A stretch of 64,000 bases of DNA from Ilyomonas sp963790435 (GCA_963790435.1 CAWBOI010000001.1:1240001-1304000), one strand, 5' to 3'; positions 27,569 to 36,210 are shown, numbered from the stretch's first letter. Notes: generated from the sequence alone by a model not told the origin. Translations and numbers: made by a program.

Positions 27569-28393
27569 ATGGAAGTAAATAAAATTTTAAGTGCCGATTT
27601 CCTCGATATTTTGTTTGAGGGAAAGAATAAGGAGTATGGTGCTTACGAGCTGCGTAAAACCTACAACCGCCGCATTACAACTGCTATAGTTGTAACACTT
27701 TTGGTTTGCCTTTCGATAGGTATTGCCTTTGCCGTATCCAAATTTAAAGGCGGCACAAAGCAAGCGCAAGTTGTTATTCAGGATGTGGATTTGGAAAATG
27801 TAAAAGAACAGCCCAAGCCTGAACCGCCACCACCGCCGCCCCCCCCCAAGGTTGAGCCGCCGAAAATTGAAATCAAGCAATTTACAGCACCCAAAATAGT
27901 ACAAGAAGAAGTAAAAGAACCCCCTCCAGAACAAGAAAAACTGGAAGATACCAAGATTGGCACTATCAACCAGGAAGGTATTAAATCGGATGTGGTTGCT
28001 CCGCCCGTTGAACAACACGGAACCGGCGTGGTAGAAGCTCCGAAAGTAACCGAAGACTATGACAAGGAATTCAAAACGGTACAAATTCAGGCGAAGTTTC
28101 CCGGTGGACCTGAAGCCTGGATTGCCTATCTTAAACGCAATCTTCGCTCGGAAGTACCAACTGATAACGGCGCACCTACCGGCAATTATACCGTAATTGT
28201 TTCGTTCCTTGTAGATAAAACAGGTGCCATCTCTGAAGTAAGAGCTGACAATGATCCCGGTTATGGAACTGCAGCAGAAGCGGTGCGTGTAATTCAACGC
28301 GGACCCGCCTGGACACCAGCCGTGCAAAATGGCAGAAACGTAATTTATCGGCAAAAACAATCCATTACCTTCCAGGTTCAGGAAGGTCAATAA
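27569..28393 (+). CDS. tonB: TonB family energy transducer (first copy)
   Basis: 274 residues. Cytoplasmic N-terminal motif DILFEGKNKEYGAYELRKTY, one membrane helix (AIVVTLLVCLSIGIAFAV), a proline-rich periplasmic spacer with a run of eight prolines, and a TonB C-terminal domain (FPGGPEAWIAYLKRNLRSEV, GAISEVRADNDPGYGTAAEA, QNGRNVIYRQKQSITF). It links the ExbBD motor to outer-membrane receptors. A strong terminator follows. Confidence 0.93.
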   Translation: MEVNKILSADFLDILFEGKNKEYGAYELRKTYNRRITTAIVVTLLVCLSIGIAFAVSKFKGGTKQAQVVIQDVDLENVKEQPKPEPPPPPPPPKVEPPKIEIKQFTAPKIVQEEVKEPPPEQEKLEDTKIGTINQEGIKSDVVAPPVEQHGTGVVEAPKVTEDYDKEFKTVQIQAKFPGGPEAWIAYLKRNLRSEVPTDNGAPTGNYTVIVSFLVDKTGAISEVRADNDPGYGTAAEAVRVIQRGPAWTPAVQNGRNVIYRQKQSITFQVQEGQ

Positions 28394-28415
28394 AGACTTT
28401 TATTCAAATTCTGAA

Positions 28416-28443
28416 GCCTCCAACATTCGTTGGAGGCTTTTTT
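28416..28443 (+). terminator. Rho-independent terminator between tonB copies
   Basis: Stem GCCTCCAA (28416-28423) / TTGGAGGC (28430-28437), 6-base loop, then a T-run to 28443. It would end the main exb-tonB transcript before the second tonB. Confidence 0.85.
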
Positions 28444-28515
28444 ATGTTATTCATAATAGATTTATTTTAAAAGGGTTATGGAAAGATATTGGTGCTTTCA
28501 TCTCATTTAGAAACA

Positions 28516-29355
28516 ATGATTATGAACATCAACACTTTACAAACCGATGCTTTAGACATCCTGTTTGCGAACAGGAACAAAAGTTATGGCGCTTATCAGC
28601 TTCGTAAAACTTACAACCAGCGATTGCGGACTGCGCTCTTCACAATGATGATTGCCTGTTTTGTTTTTACCGTTCTTTTTTTATGGAAAAAGAAGCAACA
28701 GAACCTTGCACCTATCGACCTGGTTGGTACGGAAATTAGCTTAAACCCTGTGGATGCACATCCCAAAGAAGAAGTGGTTCGACCACCCCATCAGCCTGCA
28801 CAACCAAAGCAAATTCAGCATATGCAAATGGCAACCATCAAAGTAACAACTCCAAAAGTTGTGGATGATAAATTGGTAACCGAACCGCCAGCCACACAAG
28901 AGCAAATGAGTAACCTGACGATAGATATAACAACCATTTCTGGGAGTACAAGCGATGCAGTAAATCCTCCTGTTGAACAGGGAACTGGTACTGAAAAAGC
29001 ATTGGTAAAAGGAGAAGATTATTCCAAAATATTTTATACGGTTCAGCAGGAAGCGCGTTTTCCAGGTGGATTAGATGCGTGGGCTGATTATCTGAAACGC
29101 AATCTTCGCTCGGAAGTACCGGCTGACAATGGTGCACCGGTTGGTAGCTACACGGTGCTTGTTTCTTTTTTGGTTGATAAAGAAGGCAATATATCTGAAG
29201 TAAGAGCCGAAAACGATCCGGGTTATGGAACGGCAGCCGAAGCTATACGTGCTATCCAACATTCAAAAACCTGGTTGCCGGCAATGCAAAACGGGCGCAC
29301 TGTATTATACAGGCAAAAACAAACCATCACATTTATTGTTTCGAAAAATGGGTAA
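28516..29355 (+). CDS. tonB: TonB family energy transducer (second copy)
   Basis: About 279 residues from ATG 28516 (28522 is equally possible and aligns better with the first copy). It has the same cytoplasmic motif (DILFANRNKSYGAYQLRKTY) and the same C-terminal domain (FPGGLDAWADYLKRNLRSEV) as the first copy, but lacks the polyproline run; its spacer is Gln/Thr-rich. A tandem duplication with diverged spacer. It lies behind a terminator, so it may have its own promoter or depend on readthrough. Confidence 0.92.
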   Translation: MIMNINTLQTDALDILFANRNKSYGAYQLRKTYNQRLRTALFTMMIACFVFTVLFLWKKKQQNLAPIDLVGTEISLNPVDAHPKEEVVRPPHQPAQPKQIQHMQMATIKVTTPKVVDDKLVTEPPATQEQMSNLTIDITTISGSTSDAVNPPVEQGTGTEKALVKGEDYSKIFYTVQQEARFPGGLDAWADYLKRNLRSEVPADNGAPVGSYTVLVSFLVDKEGNISEVRAENDPGYGTAAEAIRAIQHSKTWLPAMQNGRTVLYRQKQTITFIVSKNG

Positions 29356-29394
29356 AAATAAACAGGTTATTATTTCATAAAATGGGTAAAAATA

Positions 29395-29424
29395 AATCTC
29401 CGGTTAGACAACCGGAGATTGTTT
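29395..29424. terminator. Terminator between convergent tonB and umuD-like genes
   Basis: Perfect 11 bp stem AATCTCCGGTT / AACCGGAGATT (29395-29420) with a 4-base loop and a T-run on the plus strand; probably serves both converging genes. Confidence 0.85.
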
Positions 29425-29451
29425 TACAATTCAAGGTTTATAGGTGAGATG

Positions 29452-29886
29452 CTAACTAACTGTGTGAATAACATAAGTAACTACGCCCCAAACTGCGAAG
29501 CTGTTGTTGCTATTGATATTGATAGAAGCACAACTCTCGTTTTCAGCAACCAGCTTTACACAGTTGGTGGTTTGATAAAGACGGCGTACAATCAACTCAC
29601 CTTCAAAAGAAGCTACAATGATTTTTCCGCTATAGGCAGAAAGGCTTCTGTCAACAATCAAAACATCACCGCATTCAATCCCCGCTCCTTTCATGGCATC
29701 GCTGTTCATCCGAAAAAAATAAGTAGCGAGTTTGTTGCCGATGAGTTGCTCGTTCAAATCAATACCACGCTCCATATAATCATCAGCGGCTGCATTAAAA
29801 CCTGTGGCTTTTGCCGTTGGAACATGATGCAGCCCTATTTGCTTACTGCCTTTGTAAACAGCATTTTGCAATACAATATCATTCAT
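29452..29886 (-). CDS. UmuD/LexA-like (S24 family) protein lacking the catalytic Ser and Lys
   Basis: 144 residues from ATG 29886 (an upstream ATG at 29946 is possible). It aligns without gaps to E. coli UmuD as I recall that sequence: cleavage-site region KATGF (T28-G29 for C24-G25), DLNEQLIGNKLATYFFR, GDVLIVDRSLSA, GELIVRRL and the C-terminal GVVTYVIH. The UmuD nucleophile Ser60 (GDSM) is Ala64 here (SDAM), and general-base Lys97 (FTVKKL) is Arg101 (LIVRRL). It probably cannot self-cleave. No umuC partner is adjacent. It may act as a non-cleavable UmuD-like subunit or regulator. Confidence 0.8.
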   Translation of the reverse strand: MNDIVLQNAVYKGSKQIGLHHVPTAKATGFNAAADDYMERGIDLNEQLIGNKLATYFFRMNSDAMKGAGIECGDVLIVDRSLSAYSGKIIVASFEGELIVRRLYQTTNCVKLVAENESCASININSNNSFAVWGVVTYVIHTVS

Positions 29887-30135
29887 AAAAAAGTTTTTGG
29901 TTTTACTAAAATATTTAGCAAAGTTAATGCCTTTGTTTTCATTCAACCAAAATAAAAAAAGGTTGAACTTTTTTATGGCAAAAACAAAAATGGAATGTGG
30001 ATAAAAAGGAACTCTTTTAATTTTTCAACGCGCCAGCGCTTAACTCATTGAACAGAAACCAAACAGCCTTACCCGATTCCTCACTTCGGATTGCGCTAAC
30101 AATAACGGATTCAAAAAATTGTTTTCTTTGTTATC

Positions 30136-30963
30136 ATGTCTCTTTTTATCGCATCACTGGCTTCGGGAAGCAATGGCAATTGTTATTATGTTGGAAACAG
30201 CGAAGATGCTGTACTGATTGATGCAGGCATTTCGTGCCGCGAAACGGAAGCGAGAATGCAACGTTTAGGACTTCATATACAAAAGATTAAAGCCATATTT
30301 ATTTCGCACGAACATAGCGATCACATACAAGGCCTGGCGGTTCTTTCTAAAAAATACAAGTTGCCGGTTTACATAACTGCACCTACATTGCGAGGCTGCG
30401 GCAATGGATTACAAAATGTAACAGGACAGCCGTTTTTACCTCATCAGCCAATTACCATTGGGAGCTTACAAATTACGGCATTTCCAAAATGGCACGATGC
30501 TGCCGAGCCGCACAGTTTTATTGTGAACGATGAAGAAATTACCGTTGGCGTATTTACCGATATTGGCTCGCCATGCAACCATGTGGTTCATCATTTTAAA
30601 CAATGCCATGCTGCGTTTTTAGAAGCCAATTATGATGAGGCGATGCTGGCGCAAGGCAGGTATCCGCAGCATTTAAAGAAGCGCATTGCAGGCAAGCACG
30701 GGCATCTATCAAACCGGCAGGCGCTGGAGCTGTTTATCAACCACAGGCCGCCGTTTATGAGTCATTTGTTTTTATCGCATTTGTCGAAGGAAAATAATCA
30801 TCCGCAATTAGTGAAAGAGTTATTCGACACGCACGCAGGCAACACGCGGGTTGTAGTAGCATCGCGATACAAAGAAACCGATCTGTTCGAAATTAAGAAG
30901 CAGTTCTATTCTATTCGCAAGCCTTATTTTTCCGTTACCACCGAGCAGCTTTCTTTATTTTGA
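30136..30963 (+). CDS. MBL-fold metallo-hydrolase, YycJ/WalJ-like
   Basis: 275 residues of the metallo-beta-lactamase fold. Start LASGSNGNCYYVG, DAGISCRETEARM, and the metal motif HEHSDH near residue 60. Later ligands include WHDAAEPHSF, VGVFTDIG and a C-terminal LSHLSKENNHP. Resembles WalJ (YycJ) DNA/RNA-type hydrolases. Cytoplasmic. It is followed by a terminator. The exact nuclease substrate is unknown. Confidence 0.88.
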   Translation: MSLFIASLASGSNGNCYYVGNSEDAVLIDAGISCRETEARMQRLGLHIQKIKAIFISHEHSDHIQGLAVLSKKYKLPVYITAPTLRGCGNGLQNVTGQPFLPHQPITIGSLQITAFPKWHDAAEPHSFIVNDEEITVGVFTDIGSPCNHVVHHFKQCHAAFLEANYDEAMLAQGRYPQHLKKRIAGKHGHLSNRQALELFINHRPPFMSHLFLSHLSKENNHPQLVKELFDTHAGNTRVVVASRYKETDLFEIKKQFYSIRKPYFSVTTEQLSLF

Positions 30964-30979
30964 TTTATCATACAAAAGA

Positions 30980-31010
30980 AAAAGAGGCTGTTGCTACAAC
31001 CTCTTTTTTT
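30980..31010 (+). terminator. Terminator after MBL hydrolase
   Basis: AAAGAGG (30981-30987) pairs with CCTCTTT (31000-31006), with an inner GTTG/CAAC helix and a T-run of seven or more. Confidence 0.75.
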
Positions 31011-31041
31011 GCGGGGAAAAATATCAATAAAACCAAATCTT

Positions 31042-31806
31042 CTACAACATTTGACCGCCCGAAACTTCAATGCGTTGGCCGTTGATCCAGCGCGCTTCAT
31101 CGGTGCAAAGAAAAGCTACCACGCCGCCAATATCATCGGGTAAACCTACTCTTCCCAATGCTGTATTAGAAGCAACAAAGGTGTTCAGGTCTTTATTATC
31201 GCGAACACGTCCGCCGCCAAAATCAGTTTCAATGGCGCCTGGTGCAACCACGTTGGCGCGTATGCGACGGCTGCCCAACTCTTTTGCCTGATAACGCGTG
31301 AACACTTCAACGGCTCCTTTCAAAGCTGCATACGCCGAAGAGCCCGGCAAACTTAAGCGTGTTAAGCCCGAAGAAATGTTGATAATGCCACCGCCATCTG
31401 CGAGTATAGGCAAAATTTTCTGGGTAAGAAAATAAGGCGCTTTTAAATGAATGTTCATCAATCTGTCAAACTCTTCTTCCTTAACATCAGCAAACAGTAC
31501 ATACATGCCGATGCCTGCATTGTTGATGATGTAATTGATTGTATCTGCACCAAATTCATCATTCAAAACACCTTTTAGTTTTTCAATAAAAGCATCGAAT
31601 GTGTTGGTTTCCGCAACATCTAATTGCAATGCGGCAGCCTTTGTACCAATGGCTTTTATTTCTTCCACCACTTTATCGGCTTCGTCTTTTTGGGTATTGT
31701 AGGTGATGATAACGTCCAGTCCTTTTTTTGCGATGCTGATTGCCATGTTTTTGCCCAATCCGCGACTACCGCCGGTGATAAGAGCAATGCCTTTTGTTTT
31801 TGCCAT
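31042..31806 (-). CDS. SDR family oxidoreductase (3-oxoacyl-ACP reductase-like)
   Basis: 254 residues. TGGSRGLG at 11-18, NNAGIGMY, an ISSGL Ser region, YAALKGAVE with the Tyr and Lys, and the C-terminal INGQRIEVSGGQML typical of FabG-like SDRs. The first codons contain GCAAAAACAAA. A divergent-free layout: the AraC regulator gene lies upstream on the same strand, 67 bp away, with a promoter box between them, so regulation by that protein is plausible but unproven. Confidence 0.9.
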   Translation of the reverse strand: MAKTKGIALITGGSRGLGKNMAISIAKKGLDVIITYNTQKDEADKVVEEIKAIGTKAAALQLDVAETNTFDAFIEKLKGVLNDEFGADTINYIINNAGIGMYVLFADVKEEEFDRLMNIHLKAPYFLTQKILPILADGGGIINISSGLTRLSLPGSSAYAALKGAVEVFTRYQAKELGSRRIRANVVAPGAIETDFGGGRVRDNKDLNTFVASNTALGRVGLPDDIGGVVAFLCTDEARWINGQRIEVSGGQML

Positions 31807-31825
31807 AATTTTAATTTTATGGCTG

Positions 31826-31833
31826 CAAAAGTA
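31826..31833 (-). promoter_or_regulatory. -7 box for the SDR gene
   Basis: On the minus strand TACTTTTG, ending 19 nt before the ATG at 31806, matches TAnnTTTG. Confidence 0.5.
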
Positions 31834-31873
31834 AAACGGCTGGTTGCCATAAAAATGATGAACTCTTCAGAAT

Positions 31874-32266
31874 TTATACTTCCCTCTTCTTTCTAAACTG
31901 CAAGGGCGTAACGCCGGTCATCACTTTAAAAAATTTACAGAAGTTCGTAGGTTCATTAAAAGCAAGCTGATAGCCAATATCGGCAACCGAAAGATGTGTT
32001 TGCAAAAGCAGTTCTTTAGCAGCATCAGCTATTTTTTCTTCCATAATATCGCAGGGCGATTTGCCCATGGTCAGCTTGATTGTATTGGTTAAATGTCGCG
32101 GATGAATGAACAACAAAGAGCCGAAGTCTTTTGCATGAAACCTGCGCTGGGCGCGGCTTTGCAGCAAATCGGCAATGTGCTCATCGGCAAGTTGGTAAAA
32201 CTGTTTTGTGATTTCTTCTTTTCGTGTAAGAATGGTTTGCGGTATATGGCTGTTGTTTGTTTTCAT
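31874..32266 (-). CDS. AraC-family helix-turn-helix regulator
   Basis: 130 residues, only the C-terminal AraC DNA-binding part plus a short N-terminal helix. HTH motifs: HPRHLTNTIKLTMGKSP (first helix pair) and LSVADIGYQLAFNEPTNFCK, FFKVMTGVTPLQFRKKR (second). There is no ligand-binding domain, so it is a truncated or minimal AraC type. It lies just upstream of the SDR gene and may regulate it. The PyrR-like gene lies 11 bp further upstream on the same strand. Confidence 0.88.
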   Translation of the reverse strand: MKTNNSHIPQTILTRKEEITKQFYQLADEHIADLLQSRAQRRFHAKDFGSLLFIHPRHLTNTIKLTMGKSPCDIMEEKIADAAKELLLQTHLSVADIGYQLAFNEPTNFCKFFKVMTGVTPLQFRKKREV

Positions 32267-32276
32267 CTGTTTTTTC

Positions 32277-32801
32277 TCAGTTCACCATCTCCTCTGCAGC
32301 CGGTTTTATAAAAGCGCCTTTCACTTCGCCCCCTTCAATTTCTACCTGGATGTAATCTTCCACAGTGGTGGCAACTGAAACGCCCACATAATCGGGCTTA
32401 ATGGGAAATTGCTTGTGCATCCGTTCTACCAAAACCAGTATCTGCACACGTTTCGGGCGATAGTTGAGCAATGGCTTCAGGGCATACAACAACGTGCGTC
32501 CGCTGTTGCTAACATCATCTACAAAAATGACATTCTTATCATCAAAATTCATTTCTTCACTTAAAGTAATTTGGGAAGGAACATGTTTATCAAGGTGAAC
32601 CGACAACAGCTTTACTTCAGCCTTGATATATTGCTGCAAAATAGAACTGATTTGTTCGGCTATCACCATGCCGCTTTGCCGGATGCCAATGAGCACCAGC
32701 GGCGTTTCCTCTTCACTAATGTCTTCGGCAATTTGCAACGCCATGCGGTGCAGTTTTTCAAGGGCAACTTCGCGGGTAAGCACATAATTTCGTTCGGGCA
32801 T
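32277..32801 (-). CDS. pyrR: PyrR-like phosphoribosyltransferase
   Basis: 174 residues. The PRPP-binding loop VIFVDDVSNSGRTLLYAL matches the type I PRTase motif, and GIRQSGMVIAEQIS the hood/flexible region. Similar to PyrR (uracil PRTase/regulator), but the RNA-binding attenuator function cannot be read from sequence, and this lineage may use it only as a uracil or general phosphoribosyltransferase. A -7 box lies 18 nt upstream. Confidence 0.82.
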   Translation of the reverse strand: MPERNYVLTREVALEKLHRMALQIAEDISEEETPLVLIGIRQSGMVIAEQISSILQQYIKAEVKLLSVHLDKHVPSQITLSEEMNFDDKNVIFVDDVSNSGRTLLYALKPLLNYRPKRVQILVLVERMHKQFPIKPDYVGVSVATTVEDYIQVEIEGGEVKGAFIKPAAEEMVN

Positions 32802-32819
32802 CTTTCTTTATTTATGGCT

Positions 32820-32827
32820 CAAAATTA
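32820..32827 (-). promoter_or_regulatory. -7 box for pyrR-like gene
   Basis: TAATTTTG on the minus strand, ending 18 nt before the ATG at 32801; matches TAnnTTTG. Confidence 0.5.
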
Positions 32828-32873
32828 ATAACAATCACACATCTTCATTTATCTTGCAACTTAACTTTCCTGT

Positions 32874-34193
32874 ATGCATATTGTTGCTCAAATCCTTTTT
32901 ATTCTGCTGGTAATTGTTTCTGTCGTTTTGTTTTGGAGAAAAGCGGCACAAATTCGTGCAAACATTTTATTGGGAAGAGATGAAGCCATTACCAATGAGC
33001 CTGCCAAACGCTGGAAGAATGTGCTGTTGCTGGCTTTGGGGCAACAGAAAATGTTTCGCAATCCGTTGGTAGCTGTGCTGCACTTATTGATTTATGCAGG
33101 CTTTATCATTATCAACATCGAAGTGTTGGAGATAGCATTGGATGGCTTGTTTGGCAAGCACCGCATGTTTTCCGGACCAATGGGTAGTTTCTATCCTTTT
33201 TTTATAGATGCTTTTGAAGTGCTTGCCTTTCTTGTGTTATTGTCTTGCGCCATTTTTTTATGCAGAAGAAATGTAGTTTATATCAAACGCTTGCGGAGCA
33301 AAGATTTGATTGGTTTTCCGAAGAGCGATGCCAATTATATTTTGATAACCGAGATTGTTTTGATGACTTTGTTTTTAACCATGAATGCTGCCGATACCAC
33401 ATTGCAGCAACGCGGTTACGGAGAATATAGCATTACCAAAACCGGCAACTTTTTAGTGTCGTCTTTTATGCAACCTCTGTTTGCAAATGTTAGTAATTCA
33501 TCGCTTCAAATTATTGAACGAACCTGCTGGTGGCTGCACATCATTGGCATTTTTGCGTTCTTAAATTATCTGCCTTATTCCAAACATCTGCACATTATTT
33601 TGGCGTTTCCAAACACGTATTACGGGCGATTGATTCCGCAGGGAAAAATGCGCAACATGCCCGAAATTCAAAACGAAGTGTTGTATGCGATGCAACCCGA
33701 ACTCGCGCCCACCAACGAAGTAGCAACAGAGCCAAAACGGTTTGGTGCGAAAGACATTTTTGATTTGAGCTGGCGCAACCTGATGGAAGCGTATAGCTGC
33801 ACCGAATGCGGACGTTGCACGGCAGCTTGCCCCGCGAACATTACGGGTAAAAAGTTAAGTCCGCGCAAGATTATGATGGACACGCGCGACCGTATGGAAG
33901 ATGTGCGAAAAAATATCGGCAAAAACAAAGAGTTTGCTGACGACAATAAAACCTTGCTGCACGATTACATCAGCGTTGAAGAACTGCGCGCCTGCACCAC
34001 TTGCCAGGCTTGCGTTCAGGAATGCCCGGTGAGCATTAGCCCGCTGGATATAATTGTGCAATTGCGCCGCTATTTGATTATGGAAGAAAGCAATGCGCCG
34101 GGCGAATGGAACAGCATGTTTAACAGCACTGAAAACAATTTTGCGCCGTGGAAGTTTTCGCCGGATGAAAGGGACAAATGGGCGGATGCGTAG
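32874..34193 (+). CDS. Membrane (Fe-S)-binding oxidoreductase subunit
   Basis: 439 residues. Five or so membrane helices in the first ~230 residues (for example ILFILLVIVSVVLFW and FLVLLSCAIFLC), then two 4Fe-4S clusters: CTECGRCTAACP and CTTCQACVQECP. This layout resembles the membrane cytochrome-like Fe-S subunit of heterodisulfide-reductase or lactate-utilisation type complexes. In Bacteroidota it is usually next to a CCG-domain Fe-S protein, which is not seen here. A -7-like TATCTTGC lies 16 nt upstream of the ATG. The electron partners are unknown. Confidence 0.86.
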   Translation: MHIVAQILFILLVIVSVVLFWRKAAQIRANILLGRDEAITNEPAKRWKNVLLLALGQQKMFRNPLVAVLHLLIYAGFIIINIEVLEIALDGLFGKHRMFSGPMGSFYPFFIDAFEVLAFLVLLSCAIFLCRRNVVYIKRLRSKDLIGFPKSDANYILITEIVLMTLFLTMNAADTTLQQRGYGEYSITKTGNFLVSSFMQPLFANVSNSSLQIIERTCWWLHIIGIFAFLNYLPYSKHLHIILAFPNTYYGRLIPQGKMRNMPEIQNEVLYAMQPELAPTNEVATEPKRFGAKDIFDLSWRNLMEAYSCTECGRCTAACPANITGKKLSPRKIMMDTRDRMEDVRKNIGKNKEFADDNKTLLHDYISVEELRACTTCQACVQECPVSISPLDIIVQLRRYLIMEESNAPGEWNSMFNSTENNFAPWKFSPDERDKWADA

Positions 34194-34250
34194 AACCCAT
34201 GAAGTAAATAAAAAGTTGTTAAGCTGATAGCAATTTTAAAAGACCCTGTT

Positions 34251-34472
34251 ATGAAAATTAGGTCATCGCTTGCCAAAGCAAAGTGGACAGATACAAGAGA
34301 AGAAGATTATCAAAGAGAGTGTGAAGAAATTCTGTTTAAGAAAAAATCTAAAGTTATTATTGACAACGAAGACGTTTATGTCGTTATTGACAATCAAAAA
34401 GATTTTTTATTAAAAATAAAGAAGCAAAAATCAAAGTGGTTTGAGATTTGGCTTAAACTAAAAGAACAATAA
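34251..34472 (+). CDS. Small hypothetical protein
   Basis: 73 residues, lysine- and glutamate-rich, no family recognised. The composition is more AT-rich than neighbouring genes. It starts 57 bp after the Fe-S gene and ends 5 bp before the convergent LysE gene. There is no signal peptide or membrane segment. It may be an immunity-type or regulatory small protein, but nothing in the sequence proves this. Confidence 0.55.
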   Translation: MKIRSSLAKAKWTDTREEDYQRECEEILFKKKSKVIIDNEDVYVVIDNQKDFLLKIKKQKSKWFEIWLKLKEQ

Positions 34473-34477
34473 GAAGT

Positions 34478-35122
34478 TCATTTTCCTTTTATCATCGGTT
34501 CAATCACTACTTTATACAATTGAATGAATGCAGTCAAAATAAAAATGGCGCCCATGAATTTGCTCATTGCCGATTGCTTTGCATTTAATTTTGTAATGAG
34601 CCATTTGCCGCCATACATATACACCACCAGCCCCGAAATGGTTCCTATACCAGCGCCTACCGTAAACGCATTGTAATGAGCCAGAGATGGCGTTAACGCG
34701 CCCGATTTAATCAATGCCACACTCCACGTAAACCAAAACGGAATTTGAATCGGATTCACGGCACTCATGCTTAAGCCTAACAAAAAACGGTTCAGTTTGT
34801 TGTTCAGCAGCACTGCTTTTTTGTCTTTCTTTTGTTTTGATGCAGAAACAATGGTAACGATACCCAGTGTTAAAAACAAAAGGATCGCAATCCAGTTCAG
34901 CACTTCAAAAAATGTTTTGTGAGCTACCACCCAATTCATTCCCGACAAGGCAACACGCAAATAAATCATTTCAACAATGGCAACGCCAATGCTGAATTGC
35001 CAGGCTTTTTTAAAGCCTTCTTCCATGGTGATTTGTGTGGAAGTAATGCTCATGTTACCCAACGGCAACTGACCTAAAAAACTAACGAGCCAACCGAGCG
35101 CTGCGGTACCAATAATGTTCAT
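34478..35122 (-). CDS. LysE family transporter
   Basis: 214 residues with six predicted membrane helices. The LysE-type signature GQLPLGNMSITSTQITMEEG occurs near the N-terminus, where the family carries the G-x-x-x-P-G-P motif; here LPLGN replaces PGP. A second conserved region is SMSAVNPIQIPFWFTW. It is an exporter of amino acids or related metabolites; specificity is unknown. It runs in the same direction as the ATP-grasp gene upstream, 35 bp away. Confidence 0.82.
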   Translation of the reverse strand: MNIIGTAALGWLVSFLGQLPLGNMSITSTQITMEEGFKKAWQFSIGVAIVEMIYLRVALSGMNWVVAHKTFFEVLNWIAILLFLTLGIVTIVSASKQKKDKKAVLLNNKLNRFLLGLSMSAVNPIQIPFWFTWSVALIKSGALTPSLAHYNAFTVGAGIGTISGLVVYMYGGKWLITKLNAKQSAMSKFMGAIFILTAFIQLYKVVIEPMIKGK

Positions 35123-35157
35123 AAAATCAGCAATAATAGCACAAAACCAAACTTGAT

Positions 35158-36210
35158 TTATAAGTTGAAAGTAGCATCCTGTTTCCGCAATCGCTCGTAA
35201 GTGCGATTGGTGATTTTCATGTGTCTTCTTCCCTGCCCGAAAGAGTAATAAGGAATGCCCTTTTTATAATTGATTCTTCCTATCGCATACATATCTCTCC
35301 AATGCTGCGCGATGGTTTGCAACGCCGTGAAATAACTCATCCCACAATCGTAAATATGGTTGGGTTCGGCACCGGTTCCGTTGTATTCCAGTATCTGAAT
35401 GTTTTTGCCCTTTTTCAAATCCTGAAGCGAAGTGCATTTTAAATCGTACCTGCCATAATAAAACTGTGGCATCGTTTGGTGGATGGCATCAAATACAGCA
35501 CATAATTGTTCATCAATTTCAAAATATAAATTGCTGAAACGCGCGCCCCTGTTGTGATTGCCCATGTAGCTTAATTCGTATTTTTCACCTTCAGCAACGA
35601 TGCAATGAAGACAGCTTTTGTGCTTTGCAAACAATTCTTCTGTTCTGTATTTGGCTTTGCCATCTTTCAAAATCAACTGTTGCAAGGTGGATGCTCCATC
35701 GCCAATAACAGATAAATAATTTTTCAAAATTAAACCCGTAATCTTTCCCTTTTTTTCGTTAGGATAACGAATGTAAAACACGCTGTATTCTTCGGGCAAA
35801 TGGACAAAAGTTTGAATTACATAATCCGCATTCAGGAAAGAATGATAGTGCAGCAAATTGTTTACGTTTTCAATTTTCCGGCACATCAAACCCTGTGTTC
35901 CAATGTCGGGTTTTGCAATGAACGGAAAGGAAATGCCGGCTTCCTGCAAGTGCTTTGCTATGTAAATGGGTTCTTCAGTTGCCAGCACAAAAACGGTTGA
36001 TGGATATAATTTGCCTGGCATTTGCTCATACATTTCCTGCTTGGGTTCGCCTTCAAAACCCGAAAAAGTAAGGGTTGGATTGACGTTGGAAAAATACCAG
36101 AACGCTCTTGCTTTAATAGCATAATACAACCATACAAAAATTAACGGCGCATAGATAACGCCGAACGGCCACAACTCCCAATGAAACAAACGGTGAATAA
36201 AACGCTTCAA
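35158..36210 (-). CDS. ATP-grasp family ligase-like protein
   Basis: 350 residues. An N-terminal membrane segment (FGVIYAPLIFVWLYYAIK) precedes an ATP-grasp-like part: FPFIAKPDIGTQGLMC (nucleotide binding), YVIQTFVHLPEEYSVFYIR, SVIGDGASTLQQLI, and a YYGRYDLKCTSLQDL ... ILEYNGTGAEPNHIYD metal-binding stretch. Related proteins are annotated D-alanine-D-alanine ligase-like, but the substrate is not established. The membrane anchor is unusual for a ligase. It may be co-transcribed with LysE. Confidence 0.72.
   Translation of the reverse strand: MKRFIHRLFHWELWPFGVIYAPLIFVWLYYAIKARAFWYFSNVNPTLTFSGFEGEPKQEMYEQMPGKLYPSTVFVLATEEPIYIAKHLQEAGISFPFIAKPDIGTQGLMCRKIENVNNLLHYHSFLNADYVIQTFVHLPEEYSVFYIRYPNEKKGKITGLILKNYLSVIGDGASTLQQLILKDGKAKYRTEELFAKHKSCLHCIVAEGEKYELSYMGNHNRGARFSNLYFEIDEQLCAVFDAIHQTMPQFYYGRYDLKCTSLQDLKKGKNIQILEYNGTGAEPNHIYDCGMSYFTALQTIAQHWRDMYAIGRINYKKGIPYYSFGQGRRHMKITNRTYERLRKQDATFNL

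Noticed and set aside
29975..30004. Mini-ORF with nine codons starting ATGGCAAAAACAAAA
   Set aside because: Too short to be supported as a gene; mentioned only as a copy of the recurrent word.
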